Assembly: GCF_030643825.1 (NCBI RefSeq)
Contig: NZ_CP101717.1
Location: 1,798,001-1,862,000 of the forward strand
Direction of reading: 5' to 3'
DNA: 64,000 nt
Source of the DNA: Salinispirillum sp. LH 10-3-1
GTDB lineage: Bacteria > Pseudomonadota > Gammaproteobacteria > Pseudomonadales > Natronospirillaceae
Made by a program: the position numbers and the translations under genes. Positions 48,264-57,277 of this stretch are shown here, one piece after another; positions within the stretch are counted from its first letter, which is position 1; each line of letters opens with the position of its first letter. Below the pieces are notes generated by a model that was not told the origin of the DNA, did no database searches, and saw nothing but the letters and a program-made list of their open reading frames with translations.

Positions 48264-49496
48264 TCAAGTCACCGCCTGTTGCGCCTTAAAGCGCGGCTGA
48301 TCCCAGTGTTTATGAGTCATGATGTCCGCCAAAACATCGACGGCTCTGCCAATGTCTTCATAGCTGACGTACAAGGGTGCTACACCAAAGCGCACAATAT
48401 CGGGCGCGCGGAAATCACCAATAACCCCACGATCAATCAACGCTTGCATGATGGCGTAACCCTCCGGGTGCCGAAAAGACACTTGGCTACCACGCGCGTC
48501 GGCATCGCGTGGCGATGCCAACGCAAAACCAAAGTCGGCGCAACGCTGCTCCACCAGCTCAATCAGTAAATCTGTTAGCGCTTGTGATTTGTGCCGAAGT
48601 GCCGACATATCAACGGTAGAAAAGATATCCAAACCAACTTCAAGCGCACTCGCTCCAAGCACTGAAGTCGTACCGGTCAGCATCTGCGTGATACCGGTTG
48701 CAGGAGCGTAATCGTCTTGCATGGCGAAAGGTTGAGCGTGACCAAACCACCCATAAATAGGTTGTCGGATACCCTCTTGCAGCCGCTTGGCGACATAGAC
48801 GAAAGCCGGGGCGCCGGGGCCACCATTCAGGTATTTATAACCACAGCCTACGGCCAGATCAACGTCGCATTCGTTCAACGCTAAGGGCACGGCACCTGTG
48901 CTGTGGCTTAGATCCCATAAAATCAGCGCCCCTTTAGCATGTGCCCGAGCGGTTATGGCCTTCATATCATGCAGGGCACCGGACTTGTAGTGTACATGCG
49001 TCAACACCACCAAGGCCGTATCTTCATCAATGGCGTCGATAATATCTTGCGCGGGTATGGTCACCAATTGCGCAGCGTTACCCGAGAAATCACACAAGCC
49101 CTGCAGAATATATCGGTCGGTGGGAAAGTTGCCGGGCTCTGTAATGATCTTGTGCCGTGACGGACGCAAACGCAGAGCCGCTGTGGCTAACTTGAAGATA
49201 TTGACCGAAGTGCTGTCGGTCACCAATACCTCGTCTGAGTCGGCGCCAAGTAACGTAGCGATTTTACTGCCCAAGCGCTGTGGCAGGTCTATCCAATGAG
49301 CGCTATTCCAACTTCGAATTAATCCGTTACCCCACTCATCTTCAATTACCGCTCGCATACGCGCTGCCGTCGCCTTTGGCATACACCCTAAGGAGTTCCC
49401 ATCCAGATAAATAATGCCCTCGGGCAGCTGAAACTGCGACCGCACGTCGGCCAAGGGATCTGCAGCATCCATCTGTTGGTACAGCGCTAATGACAT
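48264..49496 (-). CDS. kynU: Kynureninase
   Basis: PLP enzyme that cleaves kynurenine to anthranilate, or 3-hydroxykynurenine to 3-hydroxyanthranilate, in tryptophan breakdown. The 410 residues include LDGNSLGCMPKA near the start, VLVTDSTSVNIFKL, LWDLSHSTGAVP with the PLP-contacting Asp, and the Schiff-base Lys in GCGYKYLNGGPG. GAGG precedes the ATG. The other kynurenine-pathway genes (kynA, kynB) are not in the window. Confidence 0.96.
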   Translation of the reverse strand: MSLALYQQMDAADPLADVRSQFQLPEGIIYLDGNSLGCMPKATAARMRAVIEDEWGNGLIRSWNSAHWIDLPQRLGSKIATLLGADSDEVLVTDSTSVNIFKLATAALRLRPSRHKIITEPGNFPTDRYILQGLCDFSGNAAQLVTIPAQDIIDAIDEDTALVVLTHVHYKSGALHDMKAITARAHAKGALILWDLSHSTGAVPLALNECDVDLAVGCGYKYLNGGPGAPAFVYVAKRLQEGIRQPIYGWFGHAQPFAMQDDYAPATGITQMLTGTTSVLGASALEVGLDIFSTVDMSALRHKSQALTDLLIELVEQRCADFGFALASPRDADARGSQVSFRHPEGYAIMQALIDRGVIGDFRAPDIVRFGVAPLYVSYEDIGRAVDVLADIMTHKHWDQPRFKAQQAVT

Positions 49497-49519
49497 ATCG
49501 ACCTCTACTGCGTAGCTGT

Positions 49520-50926
49520 TTAGAGATCGATAGTATCACCCAGAGTAGGCACGTCTACTGTTAGCCCTTCGGCCTGCATTTTTTCCTGCAAGATAGCCAG
49601 CGCACCGGACTCACCGTGAATCAGATAAAAACGTGGTTGCCCGCCGATACCGCGTGCCCATTTGAGCAACTCCGATTGACCTGCATGGGCAGAAAAACCA
49701 CCCAGTGTATGAACCCGTGCTTTTACGACCATATCCTGCCCAAACAACTTAACCTTGGTCACACCATCCACCAGCTTGCGCCCCAGTGTTCCCCTCGCTT
49801 GGAAGCCGACGAAAACAATGTGATTATGCTCCTTCCATAGATTGTGCTTCAGGTGATGCACAATGCGTCCACCGTTGCACATGCCGCTACCCGCAATGAT
49901 GATGGCGCCCTGCGTAATACGGTTAATCGCCATGGATTCTTCAACCGACTCAGTGATACGCAAAATCGGCAGGAAATCTTGCAGTTTGCCTACCTGCTTG
50001 TCAGTCAAAGCTTTGGTGTCGTCTTTGTTCAGACTGGGCATGCTTTCGTTATAGATCTGAGTAATGCTGGACGCCATAGGGCTGTCCAAGAACACCAACT
50101 GTTGTCTCAATCGGCCTTGGTGATAGAGCACGCCAAGGTAATAGAGGATTTCTTGCGTTCGCCCCAGTGCAAAAGCAGGCATAAAGACATTGCCACCGCT
50201 GGCATGAGCCTCTTCTAAAGCCTGTGCGAACTCTTCAACCGTATCATCCAGTGGCCGATGATCACGATCTCCGTAGGTGCCTTCCATCAGCACCACATCA
50301 GCGTGCTTGATGGGCGTTGGATCACGCATCAACACCGTATCCGGATTACCCAGATCGCCGGAAAACACTAGATGCCGCATGGCCTGCCCATTCTTTAACC
50401 ACAGTTGGACGATGGCCGAACCCAGCACATGCCCGGCGTCACTGAACACCAATTCCAAGCCGGGCATAGGCACCGTTCGTTGCTCGTAGCCCACGGCTTC
50501 CGTCAAATCCATTACCCGTTCGACGTCTTGCGCCGACATGACCGGCGACATGGGTGGTTTACCCGCACGGGCTAAACGCTTGTTCTGCCACTCCAAATCC
50601 TTCAAATAAAGGAATACGGAATCTTTCAACAACACTGGTAATAGTTTTTTGGAGCCCTTGGTGCAGAATATTTTGCCTTTAAAACCCTTGGCTACCAGCA
50701 GTGGCAGCAGGCCGCTGTGGTCAATGTGAACATGCGATAGGATAACGAGATCAATGGCTTCCGGTCTGAATTTGAAGCGAAACTTATTCCAGTCACGTAC
50801 CTGACTTTCGCCCTGCGTCATTCCGCAATCCAACAGAATATTCTTTTTGCCCACACGAATATGATAGCAAGAACCTGTAACCTGCTCGGCGGCACCTAAA
50901 AATTTTAAGGTAGCATTCAGTGACAT
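49520..50926 (-). CDS. Metallo-beta-lactamase / beta-CASP RNase-type protein
   Basis: Probable Zn-dependent ribonuclease of the YsiF/CPSF73-like group with a C-terminal RNA-specificity (RMMBL) domain. Metal motifs include LSHVHIDHSGLLP, VFSGDLGNPD and a C-terminal FSAHAGQSELL. The frame is open far upstream, but the Met at 50926 (MSLNATLKFLGAAEQVTGS) has AAGGAG upstream and is the family start, giving 468 residues. Its stop is 23 nt from the kynU start. Confidence 0.92.
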   Translation of the reverse strand: MSLNATLKFLGAAEQVTGSCYHIRVGKKNILLDCGMTQGESQVRDWNKFRFKFRPEAIDLVILSHVHIDHSGLLPLLVAKGFKGKIFCTKGSKKLLPVLLKDSVFLYLKDLEWQNKRLARAGKPPMSPVMSAQDVERVMDLTEAVGYEQRTVPMPGLELVFSDAGHVLGSAIVQLWLKNGQAMRHLVFSGDLGNPDTVLMRDPTPIKHADVVLMEGTYGDRDHRPLDDTVEEFAQALEEAHASGGNVFMPAFALGRTQEILYYLGVLYHQGRLRQQLVFLDSPMASSITQIYNESMPSLNKDDTKALTDKQVGKLQDFLPILRITESVEESMAINRITQGAIIIAGSGMCNGGRIVHHLKHNLWKEHNHIVFVGFQARGTLGRKLVDGVTKVKLFGQDMVVKARVHTLGGFSAHAGQSELLKWARGIGGQPRFYLIHGESGALAILQEKMQAEGLTVDVPTLGDTIDL

Positions 50927-51032
50927 AGACACTCTCCTTGAAAGACATATAGAGAGTTTAGTCGTTCTGGCGCGAGTCACTGCTTGATGTGGGTCAATGC
51001 CCTGAAGAATGAAGAGAAGATAGTGTAACACG

Positions 51033-51197
51033 ATGAAGCCACCGTCCTTGGCAGCCACTGAATCCTTCCGTCGGCGAAATACAGCGTTGCATTATGCCCT
51101 GTACAACAACCCATTATGTGAATGGGTGGGTGATCCTTTCCCGCTTGATTTCAACGACGGGAAGAATGACACCAAAAGTGTAAAGCCACCACAGTGA
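51033..51197 (+). CDS. Possible small protein, 54 residues, unknown
   Basis: In the 350-nt gap between the beta-CASP gene and cobB, an ATG-started frame of 54 residues begins MKPPSLAATESFRRRN and ends KSVKPPQ. The composition is protein-like (FRRRNTALHYALYNNP, EWVGDPFPLDF), and a perfect 17-bp hairpin starts at its TGA. There is no strong ribosome site, only a GAAG-rich stretch well upstream. I do not recognise it. The rest of the gap shows one small hairpin (ACCCATT / AATGGGT, about 51110-51128, inside this frame) and nothing else. Confidence 0.45.
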   Translation: MKPPSLAATESFRRRNTALHYALYNNPLCEWVGDPFPLDFNDGKNDTKSVKPPQ

Positions 51198-51233
51198 AAC
51201 ATGACGATTTGAGGCCCTCAAATCGTCATGTTT
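51197..51233. terminator. Perfect 17-bp hairpin between the small ORF and cobB
   Basis: Arms 51197-51213 and 51217-51233 (AAACATGACGATTTGAG and its complement) with a 3-nt loop. Only three T follow on either strand, so it may be a bidirectional terminator or an RNA-stability element for the convergent units. Confidence 0.6.
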
Positions 51234-51277
51234 ACAGAGCTATGCGGGTTTGCAGCGTCAACAAATTGTAAAGGCAT

Positions 51278-52201
51278 TTAGTTTCCAGTAAATATCGTCC
51301 GCACTCGATCCAGTGTTTCAGAGATGCGGGCATTCATTTTTAACGTTACTAATTCGTCCGCTCTTGTTTGCCCCAAGTTCAACGTTGCGATGGGCAATCC
51401 CCAATCGTGCGCGTGCCGACAAAAGCGAAACCCCGAATAAACCATCAGGGAAGAACCTATCACCAGAAGCCCATCACTGGCGCGCAATGCTTCTAATGCC
51501 ATTTGCACACGCGCCTTAGGGACATTATCACCGAAGAACACCACATCCGGTTTCAGTATTCCTCCACACTGCTCGCAATGCGGTACCGAAAACTGGCTGA
51601 AATCCACTTCTAAATCCGCATCGCCGTCCGGAGCAGTCCTTGCCGTATAACCCATGAAATCAGGATTCAGGTCAGCACAGGCGGCATGAACGCCTTCGCG
51701 TGTGGTACGCCAGCCGCAACTCATGCAGAGCACTTCGTCAGATCGCCCATGCAAATCGATCACGCGTTCGCTGCCAGCGCGCTGATGCAGGCGATCCACA
51801 TTCTGCGTAACCAGCAGACTGATGGTGTTCTGCCGCTCCAGTTCTGCTACGCATTCGTGCGCCACATTGGGCTGTGCATTACGCATAACCGGCCACCCGA
51901 TCAGGCTACGTCCCCAATAACGCTGACGCGTATAATGATCATGCATGAAGTCGTGATGCTGCACGGGTGCCTTTCGTTTCCACGCCCCAGCATTGTCGCG
52001 GTAATCGGGAATCCCTGAGTCTGTACTAATACCAGCACCGGTCAGCACGAATACTTTGGGATGCGCGATCAAGAATTTGTGAAGTTGCTCTGCTGCCTCT
52101 TCGGGTGACTGCGGCGTCAGAGTCACGGCAGTCGGTAAGCGCCGTTGATCTTCGGCAACGATCGATGAATACCCTTTTGGTGGTGTGCGACCAATCGACA
52201 T
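51278..52201 (-). CDS. Sir2-family NAD-dependent deacylase, class II (SIRT4-like)
   Basis: Removes acyl groups from lysine using NAD. The 307 residues carry TGAGISTDSGIPDYRDNAGAW near 55-75, TQNVDRLHQRAG, the catalytic His in LHGRSDEVLC, and two Cys pairs for zinc (CMSCGWR and HCEQCGG). The motif order and the roughly 300-residue length fit class II sirtuins rather than E. coli CobB. It is convergent with the possible small gene upstream of the beta-CASP gene. Confidence 0.92.
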   Translation of the reverse strand: MSIGRTPPKGYSSIVAEDQRRLPTAVTLTPQSPEEAAEQLHKFLIAHPKVFVLTGAGISTDSGIPDYRDNAGAWKRKAPVQHHDFMHDHYTRQRYWGRSLIGWPVMRNAQPNVAHECVAELERQNTISLLVTQNVDRLHQRAGSERVIDLHGRSDEVLCMSCGWRTTREGVHAACADLNPDFMGYTARTAPDGDADLEVDFSQFSVPHCEQCGGILKPDVVFFGDNVPKARVQMALEALRASDGLLVIGSSLMVYSGFRFCRHAHDWGLPIATLNLGQTRADELVTLKMNARISETLDRVRTIFTGN

Positions 52202-52339
52202 AATTTTGCTCTATCCTCTGCAATCAATGGAACATTATACGCAATTAACGCACGCCCTGGACGACCGCTATTTACAGGCAAAACTGTTTACCGCATGATC
52301 ATCACGTGGCCTTAGTCGACAAACACCATGAGGGTTCGT

Positions 52340-53176
52340 ATGACCAATCCCAAGCACACACTGTTCTGGATGACTTTATTCCTGCTCATCGTCGCTGGTA
52401 TCTGTGTGCTGATTTTCGGCCCACTCAAAACCGCATTCATGGCTAACTGGGTTTTCAACGCCACCATTCTGGGTGCTTTGCTGGTCGGTATCCTTATTAC
52501 CTATCGCCAAGTGTTTATGTTATTCCCCGAATTAGCATGGATTGCGCGCTTTCGCACCGGCCGTGCTGGTTTATCCGTGCTGAAAGAGCCTCGTTTGCTG
52601 AAGCCGCTGGCGCGCCAACTGGGCGACGAATACAAGCGCGATGGCTTTACGCTAACCGCTTTTTCGTTGCGCACGGTTTTAGACGGCATCCGCAGCCGCT
52701 TGGATGAGCAGCGAGAAATCACCCGCTATTTTATCAGCCTACTGGTGTTCTTGGGCTTGCTGGGAACGTTCTGGGGGCTATTGAGTACCATCAGCTCGGT
52801 CGGCGCAGTCATCACTGGGCTGGATGTTACAGACGGCGACTTCGCAGAGGTGTTCAGCAACCTGCAGTCTGGCTTGTTAACTCCATTGGAAGGCATGGGC
52901 ACGGCTTTCAGTTCTTCCTTGCTAGGCCTGGGTGGCTCACTGATTCTCGGCTTTCTCGATATTCAGGCAGGCCATGCGCAAAATCGCTTTTACGACGGAT
53001 TGGATGAATGGTTAACTGGCTTAACCAAGCTGGTTGAAGAAGCCCGCAAAGGCCAGCGTACTGGGTCGGAGGCGCCGATTTTCCCCCACGACAAGGATTT
53101 AGAAGCCGCGTTAGAGATCGACCGATTGCGGCTCGAAAACGAGCGCTTGCGGAATAAGCTGACGGACAAGGACTGA
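52340..53176 (+). CDS. MotA/TolQ/ExbB-like motor subunit of unknown system
   Basis: A 278-residue membrane protein with four predicted spans: about 6-28, 34-60, 134-155 and 183-212. The core FLGLLGTFWGLLSTI matches the MotA/ExbB channel signature. GAGG lies 6 nt before the ATG at 52340; an ATG 12 nt earlier contains that site. The C-terminus is a short charged coiled coil (IDRLRLENERLRNKL). It is coupled to the OmpA-domain gene 5 nt downstream. The same pair is widespread in alphaproteobacteria, where I know of no established function. It is not flagellar MotA, because no motor or chemotaxis genes are near. Confidence 0.85.
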   Translation: MTNPKHTLFWMTLFLLIVAGICVLIFGPLKTAFMANWVFNATILGALLVGILITYRQVFMLFPELAWIARFRTGRAGLSVLKEPRLLKPLARQLGDEYKRDGFTLTAFSLRTVLDGIRSRLDEQREITRYFISLLVFLGLLGTFWGLLSTISSVGAVITGLDVTDGDFAEVFSNLQSGLLTPLEGMGTAFSSSLLGLGGSLILGFLDIQAGHAQNRFYDGLDEWLTGLTKLVEEARKGQRTGSEAPIFPHDKDLEAALEIDRLRLENERLRNKLTDKD

Positions 53177-53181
53177 GCACG

Positions 53182-54498
53182 ATGAATCCGCAGCGCCGCA
53201 ATCGCAGCCCCATCAACGTCTGGCCCGGCTATGTCGATGCTTTATCAGCCTTGTTGATGCTGGTCATATTTATGTTGATGGTGTACCTGGTCACCCAGCT
53301 GTTCTTATCGCAAACGGTGTCCGACCGCGACGCTGAACTGGCGTCTTTGTCCAATCGATTGAATGAAATCACCCGATTATTGGGTTTAGAAGAGGAACGG
53401 GCCCAGGCTCTTACCAGCGAATTAGCCACTGTGCGCGGCGAATTTGCGCTCAGTGTCGCCCGCGCTGAAACACTCAGTGCAGAGCGAGATGCGTTACGCG
53501 AGCAGGTCTCCGCTGACCGTGAGACCATTGAGACGCTGCTGGGCACACAAGCCTCTTTGCAACAAGACATAGTGGCGCTGCGGGAAATGCGCGCCCGGCT
53601 TGAACAAGAAATCGCAACTTTAGCCAGCGCTGTCGCCACACGGGACACACGTATCGGTGTGCTCGATGGTGAGATTTCGAGCTTGGAGCAGCAGCTCGGC
53701 AACCTGCGCGATCGCAGCCTAGCGTTGGAAGCGGAATTGGCTGATGAGCGCGAACGCACGCTGTTATCGCAACGGGAAATCGATACACAACAACTGCGTA
53801 TACAAGACTTAGTACTGATTGTGCAGCAAGCAGAAAGCGCGCTGGAGAGTGAGCAAACCTTGACAGTAGCCCAACGGGTACAGATTCAACGTTTAAGCGA
53901 ACAAGTCGATTCGCTACAAGACCAACTCCGTGCAATCAGTGCCGCCTTGCGTTTGCAAGAATCCCTGACCGCTGAGCGTGATACTGAACTGGCCGAGCTG
54001 GGCGCCCGGCTGAACGCTCTGTTAGCGGAGCGGGTCAATGAACTGGAGCGCTACCAATCCGACTTCTTCCGGCGACTGCGTGATGTCTTGGAAGACAATG
54101 AGAACGTTCGTATCGTTGGTGACCGATTCCTGCTGCCGTCCGAACTCTTCTTTGCTTCAGGGCTGGCGGACATAGGCCCGGAAGGCCAAGCAGAATTGAA
54201 TAAATTAGCGGTACTCTTGCTCGACCTCGTGGACACCATTCCAGCCGATGTGGACTGGATCATGCGCGTGGATGGGCATACGGACCGCGTCCCTATCAAT
54301 CGCCCATCCTTCCCGTCGAACTGGGAACTGTCGGCCGCACGGGCAGTGTCTGTGGTGCGTTATCTGGCCGCGCAGGGTGTGCCGGAAGAACGCTTGGCTG
54401 CGGCGGGTTTTGGTGAGTTTCATCCGCTGGATGAAGGGACCAGCCCTGAAGCTCTGCAACGCAATCGGCGCATTGAGATTAAGCTGACCGATCGTTAA
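53182..54498 (+). CDS. MotB-like stator with long periplasmic coiled coil and OmpA domain
   Basis: Partner of the upstream MotA-like protein. The 438 residues have a basic cytoplasmic tail, one membrane helix at about 15-42 (WPGYVDALSALLMLVIFML) with Asp19 at the MotB/ExbD proton position, a long coiled coil about 48-290, and a C-terminal OmpA-like peptidoglycan-binding domain (DGHTDRVPIN, SAARAVSVVRYL, GFGEFHP). The coiled coil is far longer than in MotB. AAGGA precedes the ATG inside the upstream stop region, so the genes are coupled. Confidence 0.85.
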   Translation: MNPQRRNRSPINVWPGYVDALSALLMLVIFMLMVYLVTQLFLSQTVSDRDAELASLSNRLNEITRLLGLEEERAQALTSELATVRGEFALSVARAETLSAERDALREQVSADRETIETLLGTQASLQQDIVALREMRARLEQEIATLASAVATRDTRIGVLDGEISSLEQQLGNLRDRSLALEAELADERERTLLSQREIDTQQLRIQDLVLIVQQAESALESEQTLTVAQRVQIQRLSEQVDSLQDQLRAISAALRLQESLTAERDTELAELGARLNALLAERVNELERYQSDFFRRLRDVLEDNENVRIVGDRFLLPSELFFASGLADIGPEGQAELNKLAVLLLDLVDTIPADVDWIMRVDGHTDRVPINRPSFPSNWELSAARAVSVVRYLAAQGVPEERLAAAGFGEFHPLDEGTSPEALQRNRRIEIKLTDR

Positions 54499-54508
54499 GG
54501 TATTCCGC

Positions 54509-57085
54509 TCAAGCCAGCACAGAGCGCGCATAGCGATCAAACACCTGCTGCGCAGCCATCGGGCGGGCCAATAGATAGCCCTGCCCCTGCTCACAGCCAA
54601 GCGCACACAAAAAGTTATACTGCTCGCGCGTCTCAATACCTTCCGCCAACACGTTCAGCTCCAGTGCTTTGGCCAATGCGATGATCGCTCGAAGTATGGA
54701 GTCGTTCGATACCGAAATACCGATATCACGCACAAAGGATTGGTCAATTTTAAGGTAGTCGAGCGGCAAGTTGCGTAAGTACATCAGACTGGAATACCCC
54801 GTACCGAAGTCATCGATGGCAATGCTCACACCGTAGCTTTTGAGCATATTCAGAACGCCAATCGATCGCTCAGGTGCACGCATCAACTTGCTTTCGGTCA
54901 GCTCTAACTCTAAACGATTAGCGCTCAAACCTTGGGACTCCAACGCATGTGACGTGCGCTTGATCAGCTCTTTGTGCTCCAGTTCAATCGCTGAGATATT
55001 GACGGCGACCTTATCCACCATAAAGCCCTCATTTTCCCAGCGGCGCAACTGAGCACAAGCTTCTTGCATCACCCATGCATCAATTTCGTCTATCATACCA
55101 ATGTCTTCGGCCAGCGCGATAAACAGGCTGGGCGGAATAACCCCCTGCTCAGGGTGCTGCCAGCGCACCAATGCTTCTACCCCCACTATGCTCTCGGTAC
55201 GCAAATTGAACTGCGGTTGGTATTCCAAGAAGAGCTCGCCATTCGCTACGGCCAAACGCAAAGCGTTCTCCAGTACGAAGCGTTGTTCTGTCGATTCACT
55301 GAGGCGTGTGTCGAATGACTGCCAGCTATTCCCCCCACTCTTTTTAGCTTCGAACATCGCCATCTCGGCCCGCGTCAACAACTTCTCGGCACTGTCGCCA
55401 TCTTCAGGGAAGGTGCTGGTGCCAATACTGGCCGTAAACACCAAAGACTGCCCGTTAAGCACGATCGGCATATGCAGCTGATCAATGATATGATCCACCA
55501 GCCCTTGGGACTGTTCCGCGGTCAAGGGGCGCTCTACCAGCAGGACAAACTCATCGGCGCTCATGCGTGCCAGGGTATCTGGCATATTTGCAAAATGCAG
55601 GCGTTCGGCAACGGTCTTCAACACCTGATCTCCGAGAGTACTACCCAGTGTGTCGTTAATGTTCTTAAAGCGATCAAGATCTATAAAGACGACCGTCAGG
55701 CTGCCAGGTTGACATAGAGCCACTTGCACCGCATGGGCCATCCGTTCCATCAACAAAGCACGATTGGGCAATCCGGTCAGGGCATCGTAATGGGCTAGAT
55801 AGCTCAAGCGCTCGGTCTGTTCAAAGTGTTCCGTGAGGTCGGTCCAAGTCCCCACCACCTCATCATACCCGGACCTATCTTGAGTTAACCGCTGTTCATC
55901 TCGAATGCGATGCACTTTGCCTTTTTTATCCAGCAGTCGATATTCACGCTGCACACGGCCTTTGCTGAGCACACTGTCTCGCTGCGCCATCACAATCGGC
56001 CGATCTTCCGGGTGCAAATACTTGGGCCACCAATCGGGCGATAAAACATCCTGCACTTCAAAGCCAAAAATTCGCTCAACATTCCCACTGACCCACGTCA
56101 ACGCCAGATTTTGGCCTTTCAACGTGTACACCACGACCGGGCTGCTATCCAATAAGTGGGTAAAACGCTCGTTCGCTTCAACCAGCTCACCCGCCTTGCG
56201 TTGCACCGCCCAACGCAACGCCTTGCTGTGCACAATAAACCATAAAATCAGCGCCATCAGCGCAATAACCAAGCCTGACAACCAACCGGGCACTACGCTC
56301 AGCACCGGTAGTGACGCGGCTTCCGCAATCGCGGAGTAATACGGCGATCCGGGATCCGCCTGCCATTCCACTAGGTAGTGATCGATACGCTCCAGCAAGG
56401 CTTCATCACCGGACAGCGGTGCCGCAAAGTATAGACCCACCTGATTGAACGTGAGCGGCGCACCGATTAATCCGTAGTCCCCGCGATGGCGATTACCAAA
56501 AAAGTTGTTCGCGACCACCGCATCAGCGTCACCCGCACGCACTAAAGCAAACCCTTCAGCGATGGTTCGGATGTGAATGACCTGCCCATTGACACCAAGC
56601 TGCGGAACCAAACCCTTTAGGAAGGAGGCTTGAATAGAGTCTCTTAATACCGCCAAACGAAGGCTAGGTAGTTCTTCAAAGTCGGTCAACAAGGTGGTGG
56701 GCCGCACGTACAATTGGCTCCAAGACTGAACCACCGCGTGACGATGGAAGGCGAGCCGCTGCGCTCGATCGGTCGAAAACGCCACATCAGGCATTAAATC
56801 CAATTCGCTATTTTCTAACATTAGGAGGCAGTCAGACCAATTGCAGGGCACGTATTCAAGAGACCATTTTTCCGCCTGAGCCATCGCCTCAATCAGTTGA
56901 ATAAATAGGCCGTCAGGGTTACCTCGGTCGTTCAGAAAAATCTTAGGTTCGTTCTCATAAACACCCACACGGATAGGTTGGTCATTGCTGGTCGATACGT
57001 GGCCAAAGAAAAGGACCAACGCGAGCACCACGAGTGCTCCCACGACCCACAAAGCGTACATTGTCGAAGTCCTGTTCAGGTTCAT
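54509..57085 (-). CDS. SBP_bac_3-PAS-GGDEF(degenerate)-EAL c-di-GMP phosphodiesterase
   Basis: The 858-residue inner-membrane sensor has a first membrane anchor at about 9-28 and a periplasmic amino-acid-binding-type solute domain (IRVGVYENEPKIFLN) at about 36-255. Next are a second span at about 262-288, a PAS domain at about 303-420, then GGDEF and EAL. The GGDEF motif reads RMSADEFVLL, so the glycines are lost and cyclase activity is unlikely. EAL residues are intact (GVEALVRW, NVSAIEL, ELTESKL, DDFGTGYSS, EGIET), so it should be a phosphodiesterase tuned by a periplasmic ligand. Confidence 0.92.
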   Translation of the reverse strand: MNLNRTSTMYALWVVGALVVLALVLFFGHVSTSNDQPIRVGVYENEPKIFLNDRGNPDGLFIQLIEAMAQAEKWSLEYVPCNWSDCLLMLENSELDLMPDVAFSTDRAQRLAFHRHAVVQSWSQLYVRPTTLLTDFEELPSLRLAVLRDSIQASFLKGLVPQLGVNGQVIHIRTIAEGFALVRAGDADAVVANNFFGNRHRGDYGLIGAPLTFNQVGLYFAAPLSGDEALLERIDHYLVEWQADPGSPYYSAIAEAASLPVLSVVPGWLSGLVIALMALILWFIVHSKALRWAVQRKAGELVEANERFTHLLDSSPVVVYTLKGQNLALTWVSGNVERIFGFEVQDVLSPDWWPKYLHPEDRPIVMAQRDSVLSKGRVQREYRLLDKKGKVHRIRDEQRLTQDRSGYDEVVGTWTDLTEHFEQTERLSYLAHYDALTGLPNRALLMERMAHAVQVALCQPGSLTVVFIDLDRFKNINDTLGSTLGDQVLKTVAERLHFANMPDTLARMSADEFVLLVERPLTAEQSQGLVDHIIDQLHMPIVLNGQSLVFTASIGTSTFPEDGDSAEKLLTRAEMAMFEAKKSGGNSWQSFDTRLSESTEQRFVLENALRLAVANGELFLEYQPQFNLRTESIVGVEALVRWQHPEQGVIPPSLFIALAEDIGMIDEIDAWVMQEACAQLRRWENEGFMVDKVAVNISAIELEHKELIKRTSHALESQGLSANRLELELTESKLMRAPERSIGVLNMLKSYGVSIAIDDFGTGYSSLMYLRNLPLDYLKIDQSFVRDIGISVSNDSILRAIIALAKALELNVLAEGIETREQYNFLCALGCEQGQGYLLARPMAAQQVFDRYARSVLA

Positions 57086-57277
57086 CTAAGCGCTGCTCCA
57101 TCGTTAGAAGATACGGACCTATCAATGCAGTATAGTGAAAAACGTCACCTTTGCTCGCCTATACGCAAGAGGCACCCGAACAACACGTTTACATTTCGTG
57201 CAAAACCAAGGCGGGCATTATCACGTACCCTACAGAGTACCCATACATTAAACCGTCTTGCTGACAGGAGAGCACAG

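Noticed and set aside
52340-54498. Zorya anti-phage system
   Set aside because: The MotA/MotB-like pair resembles ZorAB in architecture, but no ZorC/ZorD or ZorE gene is present, the first protein lacks a long cytoplasmic tail, and the neighbours are housekeeping genes.
56978-57277. N-terminal 100 codons of the frame containing the b562-like gene
   Set aside because: The ATG at 57278 has AGGAG and begins a proper signal peptide; the upstream part overlaps the start of the opposite sensor gene and is not protein-like.
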